A DNA stretch of 18,116 nucleotides from Candidatus Bathyarchaeota archaeon ex4484_135. GTDB lineage: Archaea > Thermoproteota > Bathyarchaeia > EX4484-135. Positions 1 to 6,667 of this stretch are shown piece after piece. The notes under the pieces were generated by a model that searched no databases, was not told where the DNA came from, and saw only the letters and a program-made list of their open reading frames with translations. The first letter of the stretch is position 1, and the number at the start of each line of letters is the position of its first letter. The translations under genes were made by a program, and so were the position numbers. The DNA is taken from contig NJEJ01000009.1 in assembly GCA_002255025.1 (NCBI GenBank), forward strand, positions 1-18,116, written 5' to 3'.

Positions 1-257
1 CCCTCGGGCTGGAGGGCTGGCTCGCCCCCCGTGGCCTGGACGTAATCGGACAGGAGGCTGGCGCCCGATATGGCCTCGAGGACCTCGGGCAGCCCGACCT
101 CCCGACAGGCCGTCCCGAGCACCACGGACTTGTTCTGGCACCAGGGGCACCTGAAGTCGCACCCGCAGAACCATATGGTGAAGGACACCTCGCCCAGCAC
201 GTCAACTAAGGACGTTTCCGCCCAGCCTGCCACGAAGAGCTCAACGGTCTTTTCCAT
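1..257 (-). CDS. nrdG: Anaerobic ribonucleotide reductase activating protein, partial (radical SAM)
   Basis: The first 85 residues are visible; the 3' part lies beyond base 1. Translation from the ATG at 257-255 gives a radical SAM cluster-binding motif C33-x3-C37-x2-C40, in the context FRCPWCQN, and a GGEP motif at residues 77-80. This is the family pattern for SAM binding and matches NrdG/pyruvate-formate-lyase-activase-like proteins. By family knowledge, NrdG uses a 4Fe-4S cluster and S-adenosylmethionine to form the glycyl radical on NrdD. The gene starts 17 nt after the nrdD stop on the same strand, behind a strong GGGGAGGAG Shine-Dalgarno stretch (269-261), so the two are almost certainly co-transcribed and this reductase is its likely substrate. 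The partner context makes NrdG more likely than another activase. No defects are visible in the part seen. Confidence 0.85.
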   Translation of the reverse strand, partial: MEKTVELFVAGWAETSLVDVLGEVSFTIWFCGCDFRCPWCQNKSVVLGTACREVGLPEVLEAISGASLLSDYVQATGGEPALQPE

Positions 258-274
258 CTGCTCCTCCCCGGCCG

Positions 275-3200
275 TCAGAAGCCCAGGCCGAGGGCCGAGC
301 CGTAGTGGACCCTCTGCCTGAACTCGGCTTTCTTGCCCTCGTTCCAGTTGCTGAGGGGCCTGTAGTAGCCTACTATGCGGCTCCACAGCTCTACCCTGTG
401 GCCGCACCTCGGGCACTTCTCGAAGAGCCCTACGGCATGCCAGCCGCAGTTCCGGCAGACGGCTATGGTGGGCGTTATGCTGAAGTAGACCACCTTCGTC
501 CTCTCGGCCACACGCCTGACGAGCTTCTTCAGGGCCTCTGGGTCAGGGCTCTCGTCCAAGAATATGTGCATCATGACGCCTCCCGTGAACTCGGGCTGGA
601 CCTCGGCTTCCCAGCGTATCCTGTCCGGCAGGCTGGCTGGTGCGTAGTAGGGCACTATGCTGTTCGAGTAGTAGGGCGTCCCGTCGTGCCTGGGCATGAA
701 TACCTCGCCTTTGGCTAGCTCCTCCTTGAGCAGCTTCATGTCCTCCAGGGCGAACCTGTAAGCCGTGGATTCAGCGGGGACTTCCTCCACGTTGTAGAGG
801 CAGCTGTCCTCGGCCTCGTATTCCTCGGCCACCTTCTTGACCAGCCGGACCACCTTCTTCTCCAGCCCTATGGCTTCTCTCACGGCCCTCCTGTCCAGGT
901 CGAGCCAGAGCCTCGGCTCACGGGCGAAGTTGGAGGCCATCTCGGGGAGTCCGACGAGCCCTATGGTGCTGAAGTGGCCCGCCAGATGGCCTAAGTAAAT
1001 GCGTGTCATGGGCATCAGGCCCTTCTCCAACATGCGTTCGTATCGGGCCCTCCAGGCCCTCAGGACCTCACGGGCCACCTCAAGCCTCTCCATGAGGAGC
1101 TCCTCGAGCTTATCCCACTCGCCCTTACTGAGGGCCGCTAGCCTGGGCAGGTTTATGGTCACGACACCTATGCTGCCTGTTGCGTCCGGCATGGCCCACA
1201 TGCCCCTCGGGGCCCTGCCCTTGTGGAGGGCTTCCCTGAACTCCTCGGCTGCCTCCTTGGCCCTTGCCTCGGCCTCGTGGAGGGCTACCTTTGAGAAATC
1301 GATCGTGAGGCGGCAGCAGTTATGCGTTATGATGCCCAGGCTGTGGATGAAGTAGTGGTTCCTTTCCAACTCGACATCGTAGAAGTATTCTTCTTCGCCG
1401 TTCTTTATGATGAATAGCTCTTCAACAGGCGCTACGGCTACGTCGTTCTCGAGCAGGGCCTTGGCCAGCCCCTTGTAAACGCCGTGCTTCAGCAGCGTGG
1501 TGCGAGAATACATGCCCCCATGGTAGCACATGCCCTTCTTCCTCTTCACAACGAACCACGGAACCCTATCGAACACTGTGTCCCTCGGGAACCTGTTGGC
1601 TCCCGAGCGAGCATGGCAGAACCTGAGGACCTGGCTCTTCTCCCCCTCACGTATGGTGGTCGGGATACCGACCATGAGAGTCAGGAGGGCGAGCTCCTGG
1701 GCTAGCCTCCCGTTGTTCAGGTGGATCTCTAAATCCCTGTCGTATCCCTCACCATCATAGAACCCTCTTATGAAGGCCCTCACCACGCTCGGCGGCGAAT
1801 TCCATATGCAGGGGGGCACACGGGCTTCCCTGCCGAAGCTCACCCCTCCTTCTGCCAAGGCCCTGGCTAGCTTGGCATCATAGATGTATAGATAGACGGT
1901 GGACGGGTATCTGCGGTCCCTCCTTATCCTGACCTCCCTGCCCAGCCTCTCCTTAGCGAATTTCACGACGAAGTCTATCAGGGGTTTCTCGTCCTCGCTG
2001 AACGAGAACTGGAGGCCGCTGTAGTAGTAATCGCCTACCTTGCTATCCTTATATCTCTTGTCCCGTCTCCTCAGGTAATTGCCGTCTGCCACGAAGAGCC
2101 CTAAGAAGTAAGCGAATTCCTCGTCCACCGTCATGCCCGCGAGCTCGGCATAGTGCTCGCTCAGGCATCTGGAGGCATCACGCAGCAGGAGCACGTAATC
2201 ACCCCTTCTGACCTCTGAGGCCCTCTTGATCTCGATGCCCTCTCTGGTCAATACGGCCACGGGGTGCTCGGGAGTGGCCCTGAAGGATCTCCCGGTCCTG
2301 ATCTTGATGACGACCTTCTTGCCTGACCTGGTCCTTAAGAGCCTCTTGACCTGAACCCATTCTACCTCAAGCGTCTCTGGGTTAAGGGAGAGCATCTCTA
2401 CGGGCTCCTTGATGCTATACCATTCTGCTTCTCCCTTCCTCTCCAACAAGCCCTTGCTGAACTCCTCGAAGAACTCCCTTATGGTCCTGACATGGATCTC
2501 GCCCCCACGCCTGAATACCACGAGCTCGTCGGCATGGAGGCACATGGCGTATAAGGAGCCCACGTCCGTGCTGTAGCCGTTCAGCAGGTAGGCTGTCCCA
2601 CGCCTTGCTAGGGCCTCGAATATCAGGTCCGTGAGATCGCCCCACGTCCGGCCGTTCCAGTCGAAATCGGGCGACAGCATGAGGGTCGTTATTGGGAACG
2701 TGAAGGGCTGGCCCCTGGCATCGCCCTCGAGGCTTAAGTCGAAGAAGGCCCTGGCGACGGCTATGGCACCGTCTAAGTAATCGCCGAGCTGGCCTACCTC
2801 ACGGCCCCCTATTATGGCCTCTGAGGCCAGCAGGTCCTTGTCGGCCTCAAGCATTATGGTGGCGTTCGTGAAGGCAGATTGGTAGCCCAGCCTGGTCGGG
2901 TAGTTCAGCTCGAAGAACATCTTCTGTATCTCCTGTTTCACGGCCGGGTAGCTCAGGCGGTCGTGTTCCACGAAGGGGCCAGCGTATAGGTCTATGGCGG
3001 ATATGGCTTGGGCACCACTCCACTCCTGTGCCGTCAGGTGGAAGAAGTTTATGACGTGAGATATGGCCGTGCTGAGGTGCTTAGCGGGCCTGGAGACTAT
3101 GCTGGGCGTTATGAGGCCCAGCCTGAGTATCTTGGCGTAAGACCAGCCCACGCAGTAAGGGACCCAGAGGGAATGCGGGAGCTTGTGGATGTGTATGTCC

Positions 3201-3391
3201 CGGTTGAAGTGCATCTCCACGGCCCGAGCGGGCAGGTAGTCGTAGAGGACGGATGGCTTCTTCAGTAGCTTGGACATGGTGTAGCCGAGGAAATCGCTAT
3301 ATGATATCACTGTGTTGGCGTTCTCGTGTATTTCCCAATCGGCCTTGGACAAATAGGACTCTTCTATCTCCTTTACTTCACTCTCGCTCAT
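275..3391 (-). CDS. nrdD: Anaerobic (class III) ribonucleoside-triphosphate reductase with an in-frame intein
   Basis: It reduces ribonucleotides to deoxyribonucleotides without oxygen using a glycyl radical. The precursor is 1038 aa. Residues 1-283 and 692-1038 are extein (630 aa after splicing) and 284-691 are an intein. Visible family features are the HIHKL/VPYC region (residues 67-80), the C692-C693-R-L motif likely to include the active-site finger-loop cysteine, the four-cysteine zinc site C979/C982 and C993/C996, and the glycyl-radical motif RIVGYY, with Gly1008 as the likely radical site. The core begins within about 25 residues of the start; I see no N-terminal ATP-cone, so the usual overall-activity regulation may be absent. 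The start ATG is preceded by GGATGG and GGAAGG and by a TATA-like box near 3431. It lies 56 nt after the DUF2070 stop and is followed by nrdG. Confidence 0.93.
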   Translation of the reverse strand: MSESEVKEIEESYLSKADWEIHENANTVISYSDFLGYTMSKLLKKPSVLYDYLPARAVEMHFNRDIHIHKLPHSLWVPYCVGWSYAKILRLGLITPSIVSRPAKHLSTAISHVINFFHLTAQEWSGAQAISAIDLYAGPFVEHDRLSYPAVKQEIQKMFFELNYPTRLGYQSAFTNATIMLEADKDLLASEAIIGGREVGQLGDYLDGAIAVARAFFDLSLEGDARGQPFTFPITTLMLSPDFDWNGRTWGDLTDLIFEALARRGTAYLLNGYSTDVGSLYAMCLHADELVVFRRGGEIHVRTIREFFEEFSKGLLERKGEAEWYSIKEPVEMLSLNPETLEVEWVQVKRLLRTRSGKKVVIKIRTGRSFRATPEHPVAVLTREGIEIKRASEVRRGDYVLLLRDASRCLSEHYAELAGMTVDEEFAYFLGLFVADGNYLRRRDKRYKDSKVGDYYYSGLQFSFSEDEKPLIDFVVKFAKERLGREVRIRRDRRYPSTVYLYIYDAKLARALAEGGVSFGREARVPPCIWNSPPSVVRAFIRGFYDGEGYDRDLEIHLNNGRLAQELALLTLMVGIPTTIREGEKSQVLRFCHARSGANRFPRDTVFDRVPWFVVKRKKGMCYHGGMYSRTTLLKHGVYKGLAKALLENDVAVAPVEELFIIKNGEEEYFYDVELERNHYFIHSLGIITHNCCRLTIDFSKVALHEAEARAKEAAEEFREALHKGRAPRGMWAMPDATGSIGVVTINLPRLAALSKGEWDKLEELLMERLEVAREVLRAWRARYERMLEKGLMPMTRIYLGHLAGHFSTIGLVGLPEMASNFAREPRLWLDLDRRAVREAIGLEKKVVRLVKKVAEEYEAEDSCLYNVEEVPAESTAYRFALEDMKLLKEELAKGEVFMPRHDGTPYYSNSIVPYYAPASLPDRIRWEAEVQPEFTGGVMMHIFLDESPDPEALKKLVRRVAERTKVVYFSITPTIAVCRNCGWHAVGLFEKCPRCGHRVELWSRIVGYYRPLSNWNEGKKAEFRQRVHYGSALGLGF
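1319..2542 (-). mobile_element. Intein with LAGLIDADG homing endonuclease inside NrdD
   Basis: This is a 408-residue protein-splicing element, precursor residues 284-691. It starts with Cys284 (block A, CLHADELVV), has a block B TPEH motif at 373-376, two LAGLIDADG-type endonuclease motifs (GLFVADG around 431-437, acid D436; GFYDGEG around 543-549, acid E548), a block F region around 671-682 (YDVELERNHYFI) and ends GIITHN, with His690-Asn691 before the +1 residue Cys692. All residues expected for class 1 splicing are present (Cys1, block B Thr/His, penultimate His, terminal Asn, Cys+1), so splicing should work. Both endonuclease acids are kept, so it may still be mobile. Removing it joins YAM to CCRLTID, restoring an uninterrupted reductase. 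G+C looks similar to the host gene in the lines I compared by eye, suggesting long residence or a donor of similar composition. Confidence 0.93.
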
Positions 3392-3426
3392 TTTCCTTCC
3401 ATCCCCACATGAAGGTCCTGAGGTCC

Positions 3427-3435
3427 GTTAAAACC
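3427..3435 (-). promoter_or_regulatory. Possible TATA box for nrdD-nrdG
   Basis: Read on the minus strand the sequence is GGTTTTAAC, centred about 40 nt before the nrdD ATG. A start about 26 nt downstream would give a leader of about 14 nt that includes the GGATGG/GGAAGG ribosome-binding stretch (3395-3404). The box lies in the short gap after the DUF2070 stop, so nrdD could have its own promoter or be read through from DUF2070. Weak match; no transcript data. Confidence 0.35.
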
Positions 3436-3447
3436 TTAGTGCTGGCA

Positions 3448-5298
3448 TCAGAGCAAGAAGGCGAGTGCCAGGAGCAGCACTTGGACGGGCAAAAGGATGC
3501 TCAAGACGGCCTTCTTGGCAGCTCCTAACGCCCTCACGGGCAGCTCGCACAACCTGCCGAGCTGTTCTTCCCCGAAGACCCTCACGGATGTCCTGACCCT
3601 GGCCCATCTCACGACGGCTGGCCTAAGGCCATCGAGGGCCTCCCTGGCGGCCTCAAGGACATGCCTCGAGAAGAGGTCCCAATCCATAGCCTCGCCGAGG
3701 TCCCAATCCATAGCCTCGCCCACGGGGTGGTATCCCCTCTCCACCAACAGCCTTGCGTTCACGACGTGCGTGTCCGTCGTCATGACCTCTGCGTCCTCGA
3801 AGCCCAGCTCGGCCAGCCTGGCCAGGAGGTGCTCCCTCAGGCCCTTTATCATGTTGTTCCCGTCCACGACCACGTAGGCATAACGCTTGCCAGCGACCTC
3901 GAGGGCCAGAACGGATATGCCCCCAGGCCCCATGCCTTCCTCCACCGTGAACTCGGGCGGCCTCACCCTGGCCATCCCAGCCTTGAACGGGCCCCCGGGC
4001 GATGAAACAGCCTTCTTAATGGCCTCGGAGGCCACCTCCGAGAACTCCTCGACGAGTCCCTCTTGGCCCGTCAGCCCGTTTATGCAGTTGTGGGCATCTA
4101 CGACGACCACGTCGTACAGGCCCATCTCAGCGGCCTCATCACGCAGGATGGTTTCTATCTCCCTCGGGAAGTCCTCGGAGGGCTCAGGAGCCGTGGTCAG
4201 GACAGTCAAGGCTATTGGCCCGAATAGCTGGCAACAGGCCTTGGCTCTCCGGCCAGATGACCTGGACATGGGGCTAGCCGTGTCGAAAGGCCCTTTCAGG
4301 CCCGCCAGGTCCTCAATTAGGGCCCTTATGAGTTTCTCACACTCCCTCTTGGACGTCAGGTTTAGATCGTGGCCTGACAGGCCATGTGGAACGGCAACCG
4401 GGCAGCCTAGCCGTTCTTCCAAGACCTCCTGTATCAGGCCCGGCAGGGGGCTGCTGCCGGCGTCCCTGAAGGGGCCTGGATGGACCCCCGGGACCACCAA
4501 GGCCCCTATCGGACGGCCGTCCAGGCCTTCAAACAACATGATGCTGGCCGATGTGTCAGCCGAGACGCCTACCTCGTCTAAGAAGGTCTCAAGGGGCTCG
4601 TTATAGTCTGTTATCCAACAGGCGAAGAAGGCCCTAGCAGCCCTCATGGCCCCGGTGCTGAATAGATCAGAGGAGGCCTTGTTTATGGACAGCACGAGGG
4701 CGAGAGAGGCTAGAGAGCCGAGGGCCAAGCAGAGGGACGAGAAGACTAGGTCGGCTCGGCTGAGCATGGGGCTGGTCAGCAGGATCGAGGAATAAGCAGA
4801 CGCTAGCCAGGCCAGCGGGCCGATTAAGATGCAGGCGGACGAGCGTGTGATGCCCGCCAGGGATGCCGCGGCGATGGTCAGTGTACGGGCCGAGATGGAG
4901 AGGGATACCCCAACGGAGGCCATTCTCAAGGCGAGGGGCCCCCCCGAGCTCGTGGCGTAGGCCAGGAGGCCCCCGAGTGCGGACATGGGGGCCAGGGCCA
5001 TGAGGGAGAACAGCTCGAAGCCCAGGCATCTCCTGGAGTCCATTATCGGGTCGCCCTTGAGCAACAGGGCATCAAGAACCCAGGAGACAAGCTCGGCCAA
5101 GGTGAAGAACGAAGCCGAGATCAGGATTGACGTCGGAGAGCCAGACCTGGCGAGGGGAAGGCCGAACAATAGGCCCGAGGAAGCCGATATGAGGAGGACA
5201 TATGCCATCATCCTCTTGGCTGTGGGGAGCGTGAACAACAGGCCGTGGTACTTCTCGACTAGGACATCTATGGTCTTGCTCGCCCCTCCCGCCGTCAT
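3448..5298 (-). CDS. DUF2070 family archaeal membrane protein (seven predicted TM segments)
   Basis: I place the start at the ATG 5298-5296 (616 aa), not at the upstream in-frame ATG at 5532. The longer form would add 78 residues fully antisense to the ZPR1 gene, and those lack membrane character. The N-terminal half has about six hydrophobic helices, with a loop containing LLKGDPIMDSRR. A large soluble domain follows with conserved-looking motifs: PGVHPGPFRDAGSS, PHGLSGHDLNL, DAHNCINGL, DGNNMIKGL and TTDTHVVN. The protein ends in one more helix, AVLSILLPVQVLLLALAFLL. This architecture and the His/Asp-rich motifs match DUF2070, an archaeal family of unknown function; the motifs could bind a metal, but that is inference. 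It contains a perfect duplication of eight residues (GEAMDWDL twice). It lies upstream of nrdD on the same strand, and its job is not revealed by the context. Confidence 0.8.
   Translation of the reverse strand: MTAGGASKTIDVLVEKYHGLLFTLPTAKRMMAYVLLISASSGLLFGLPLARSGSPTSILISASFFTLAELVSWVLDALLLKGDPIMDSRRCLGFELFSLMALAPMSALGGLLAYATSSGGPLALRMASVGVSLSISARTLTIAAASLAGITRSSACILIGPLAWLASAYSSILLTSPMLSRADLVFSSLCLALGSLASLALVLSINKASSDLFSTGAMRAARAFFACWITDYNEPLETFLDEVGVSADTSASIMLFEGLDGRPIGALVVPGVHPGPFRDAGSSPLPGLIQEVLEERLGCPVAVPHGLSGHDLNLTSKRECEKLIRALIEDLAGLKGPFDTASPMSRSSGRRAKACCQLFGPIALTVLTTAPEPSEDFPREIETILRDEAAEMGLYDVVVVDAHNCINGLTGQEGLVEEFSEVASEAIKKAVSSPGGPFKAGMARVRPPEFTVEEGMGPGGISVLALEVAGKRYAYVVVDGNNMIKGLREHLLARLAELGFEDAEVMTTDTHVVNARLLVERGYHPVGEAMDWDLGEAMDWDLFSRHVLEAAREALDGLRPAVVRWARVRTSVRVFGEEQLGRLCELPVRALGAAKKAVLSILLPVQVLLLALAFLL
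3673..3720. repeat. Perfect 24-bp tandem duplication, two copies
   Basis: The unit begins gaggtcccaatccatagc and ends ctcgcc. The copies are 3673-3696 and 3697-3720, identical base for base and directly abutting. Twenty-four bases keep frame, so the DUF2070 protein carries GEAMDWDL twice in a row just before FSRHVLEAA. Perfect identity suggests a recent event, or possibly an assembly artefact. Confidence 0.95.
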
Positions 5299-5355
5299 GG
5301 TCAGTGCAGGCTTATCCCGAGGCAGAGGGGTTGAAAAGGTTAGTGGTGCTGGGGC
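5299..5355. promoter_or_regulatory. Divergent promoter region between DUF2070 and ZPR1 genes
   Basis: These 57 bases separate two divergent start codons. The only A/T-rich run is ttgaaaagg at 5331-5339. It lies about 21 nt before the ZPR1 ATG and, read on the other strand as CCTTTTCAA, about 36 nt before the DUF2070 ATG, so it could serve as a weak TATA element for either or both. Neither gene has a clear Shine-Dalgarno sequence here, consistent with leaderless or very short-leader transcripts. Confidence 0.35.
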
Positions 5356-5952
5356 ATGGGCAAGAAGGTCCCTACGTGCCCTGTGTGTGGCAGGGAAGGT
5401 CTTGAACTCAAGGAAGTGCCCTATGAGGTGCCGGGCTTCGGGACCACGCTCTTCATAGTGATGAGCTGCCCGAACTGCGGCTTCAAGCACAGGGACATAT
5501 TGTGTCTCGAGTTCCACGAGCCCACGCGTCATGAGTTCAAGGTCGAGGGACCTGAGGACCTCAAGGTCAGGGTCATAAGGTCGAGCAGTGCCACAATAAG
5601 AATTCCTGAGCTAGGAGTCCTCATAGAACCTGGTCCTATGGCCGAGGCCTTCATATCGAATGTGGAAGGTGTCCTCGACCGTGTCGAGAGAGTAGTATCC
5701 ATGATGGCCCGTTTCTCAGACGACCCGGAGGAGAGGGCTAAAGCGGCCGAGCTGTTGGCGAAGATATGGGATGCACGGGAGGGGAAGGTGAAGTTCACCC
5801 TCATAATAGACGACCCGTTCGGGAATAGCACGATAGCCCCGCCCGACAAGAGCCGCGTGAAGGTGCGGAGGCTCACGGACGAAGAAGTCAGGCAGCTCAA
5901 GTCGGGCCCCTTTATAACTGTGGAGGTGAAGGAGGCCAAATACCAGCGTTAA
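5356..5952 (+). CDS. ZPR1-type zinc-finger protein (archaeal)
   Basis: This 198-residue protein starts with a four-cysteine zinc finger, C8-x2-C11 and C38-x2-C41, the spacing typical of ZPR1 fingers. The rest is a beta-rich domain with LGVLIEPGPMAEAF and IIDDPFGNSTIAP, the latter the hallmark of the ZPR1 family (eukaryotes have two such modules, archaea one). Eukaryotic ZPR1 binds, and helps fold, translation elongation factor EF-1A; a role with aEF1A here is inference. The ATG at 5356 puts the start just before the first finger, and no longer start is needed. The gene is divergent from DUF2070 and co-directional with ppa, whose TATA box overlaps its end. Length is normal for the archaeal form. 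Confidence 0.88.
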   Translation: MGKKVPTCPVCGREGLELKEVPYEVPGFGTTLFIVMSCPNCGFKHRDILCLEFHEPTRHEFKVEGPEDLKVRVIRSSSATIRIPELGVLIEPGPMAEAFISNVEGVLDRVERVVSMMARFSDDPEERAKAAELLAKIWDAREGKVKFTLIIDDPFGNSTIAPPDKSRVKVRRLTDEEVRQLKSGPFITVEVKEAKYQR

Positions 5953-5963
5953 GGTTAAATACC
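5953..5963 (+). promoter_or_regulatory. Probable TATA box for ppa
   Basis: The sequence ggttaaatacc, immediately after the ZPR1 stop codon, is a good archaeal TATA-like element. A start about 26 nt downstream of its centre (near 5984) gives a leader of about 15 nt that includes the GGTGAT ribosome-binding site, so ppa can be transcribed on its own. Confidence 0.55.
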
Positions 5964-5988
5964 TTAGCCAGGGCCCCCAGGGAGAAAG

Positions 5989-5994
5989 GTGATC
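5989..5994 (+). promoter_or_regulatory. Ribosome binding site GGTGAT fixing the GTG start of ppa
   Basis: GGTGAT, followed by C, is a perfect match to the 16S anti-Shine-Dalgarno complement. It lies 4 nt before the GTG at 5999. The same motif-to-start spacing of 4 nt recurs before rpoA and rps7, which supports all three start choices. Confidence 0.7.
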
Positions 5995-5998
5995 TGTT

Positions 5999-6550
5999 GT
6001 GAGGCCCAGGTTCTTGCATCAGGTAAATAGGGGGCCTAATCCGCCCCACGTAGTGAACGTGGTAATCGAGATACCCATGGGCTCTAGGAACAAGTATGAG
6101 GTAGACCGTGATACGGGCCTCCTGAAGCTGGACCGCGTGCTCCACTCGCCCTTCCACTACCCGACCGATTACGGCTTCATACCCAGGACGCTCTGCGAGG
6201 ACGGCGATGCCTTAGATGCCCTCGTCATGACCCACCACCCGGTCTACCCGCTCTGCATAGTCGAGGCGAGGCCCATAGGCGTCCTGAGGATGAGGGACGA
6301 AAAGGGCATGGACGAGAAAATCCTATGCGTCCCGCTCGGGGACCCGAGGTTTAAGAGAGTCCACGACATAACCGATATACCTGAGCATTGGTTGGCCGAG
6401 ATAGCCCACTTCTTCGAGAGGTACAAGGAGCTGGAGGAGGGGAAGTTCACGGAGATATTGGGCTGGGCTGGGGCGGAGGAGGCCAAGAAGGTCGTGCAGA
6501 AGGCCATGGAGCTATACGACAGGACCTACGGGCAGGCAGGAAGAGCTTAA
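5999..6550 (+). CDS. ppa: Inorganic pyrophosphatase, family I (soluble)
   Basis: It hydrolyses pyrophosphate to two phosphates in the cytoplasm with Mg2+, pulling nucleic acid and aminoacyl-tRNA synthesis forward. The 183 aa match the usual length. Family I signatures are GPNPP near residues 12-16, VVIEIPMGSRNKYE (21-34), YPTDYGFIP (54-62), the metal-binding signature D68-G-D70-x2-D73 and the later acidic site near D105 (MDEK). All the catalytic acids expected from the E. coli enzyme (D65, D70, D102 equivalents) are present. The start is GTG at 5999, chosen because GGTGAT lies 4 nt before it and because the N-terminal GPNPP region is at the normal distance. It sits between the ZPR1 gene and rpoB, where many archaea have rpoH, and has its own TATA box. 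The C end (GQAGRA) runs straight into the rpoB promoter region. Confidence 0.96.
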   Translation: MRPRFLHQVNRGPNPPHVVNVVIEIPMGSRNKYEVDRDTGLLKLDRVLHSPFHYPTDYGFIPRTLCEDGDALDALVMTHHPVYPLCIVEARPIGVLRMRDEKGMDEKILCVPLGDPRFKRVHDITDIPEHWLAEIAHFFERYKELEEGKFTEILGWAGAEEAKKVVQKAMELYDRTYGQAGRA

Positions 6551-6553
6551 ATA
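6543..6553 (+). promoter_or_regulatory. Distal TATA box upstream of rpoB
   Basis: The sequence gagcttaaata overlaps the ppa stop codon and resembles a BRE/TATA element. A start near 6574 would give an rpoB leader of over 90 nt. It may act together with the proximal box near 6632. Confidence 0.45.
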
Positions 6554-6558
6554 TCACC

Positions 6559-6577
6559 TCCCCTTCTTTTCCCTCCC
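6559..6577 (+). terminator. Pyrimidine/T-rich tract, possible ppa terminator
   Basis: The sequence cctccccttcttttccctc follows the ppa stop by 8 nt. Archaeal RNA polymerase commonly ends transcripts in T-rich runs without a hairpin. The run here is short (four Ts, flanked by C), so termination may be partial. Confidence 0.35.
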
Positions 6578-6627
6578 GGGGGGTTAAAGAGATAGACCCG
6601 TGTTCAGCACGTTCAGCCGGTGCGAAA

Positions 6628-6638
6628 GGCTTAAGAGG
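6628..6638 (+). promoter_or_regulatory. Proximal TATA box for rpoB-rpoA-rpl30e-nusA
   Basis: The sequence ggcttaagagg, preceded by purine-rich gcgaaa that suits a BRE, is centred about 36 nt before the rpoB ATG. A start about 26 nt downstream, near 6659, gives a leader of roughly 9 nt with little Shine-Dalgarno character. This is the more likely main promoter of the polymerase operon. Confidence 0.5.
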
Positions 6639-6667
6639 GAGCCCTAAGGCAAGGGGGCTGAGCGGAA

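Noticed and set aside
1319..2542. Intein as a recently arrived element with foreign base composition
   Set aside because: Sample lines inside and outside the intein had the same G+C by eye count, so composition does not show recent arrival. A full codon-usage comparison could still change this.
3887..4606. Open frame of 239 codons on the plus strand within DUF2070
   Set aside because: Antisense to the motif-rich part of DUF2070; low-complexity Ser/Pro/Arg translation, no domain, no promoter or ribosome-binding site. Plus-strand frames at 3253-3528, 3497-3877, 3661-4005 and 4985-5458 fail for the same reasons.
5299..5532. Longer DUF2070 form starting at 5532
   Set aside because: The added 78 residues are antisense to the ZPR1 gene, including its zinc finger, and lack membrane or family character. 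The ATG at 5298 lies just before the first conserved part.
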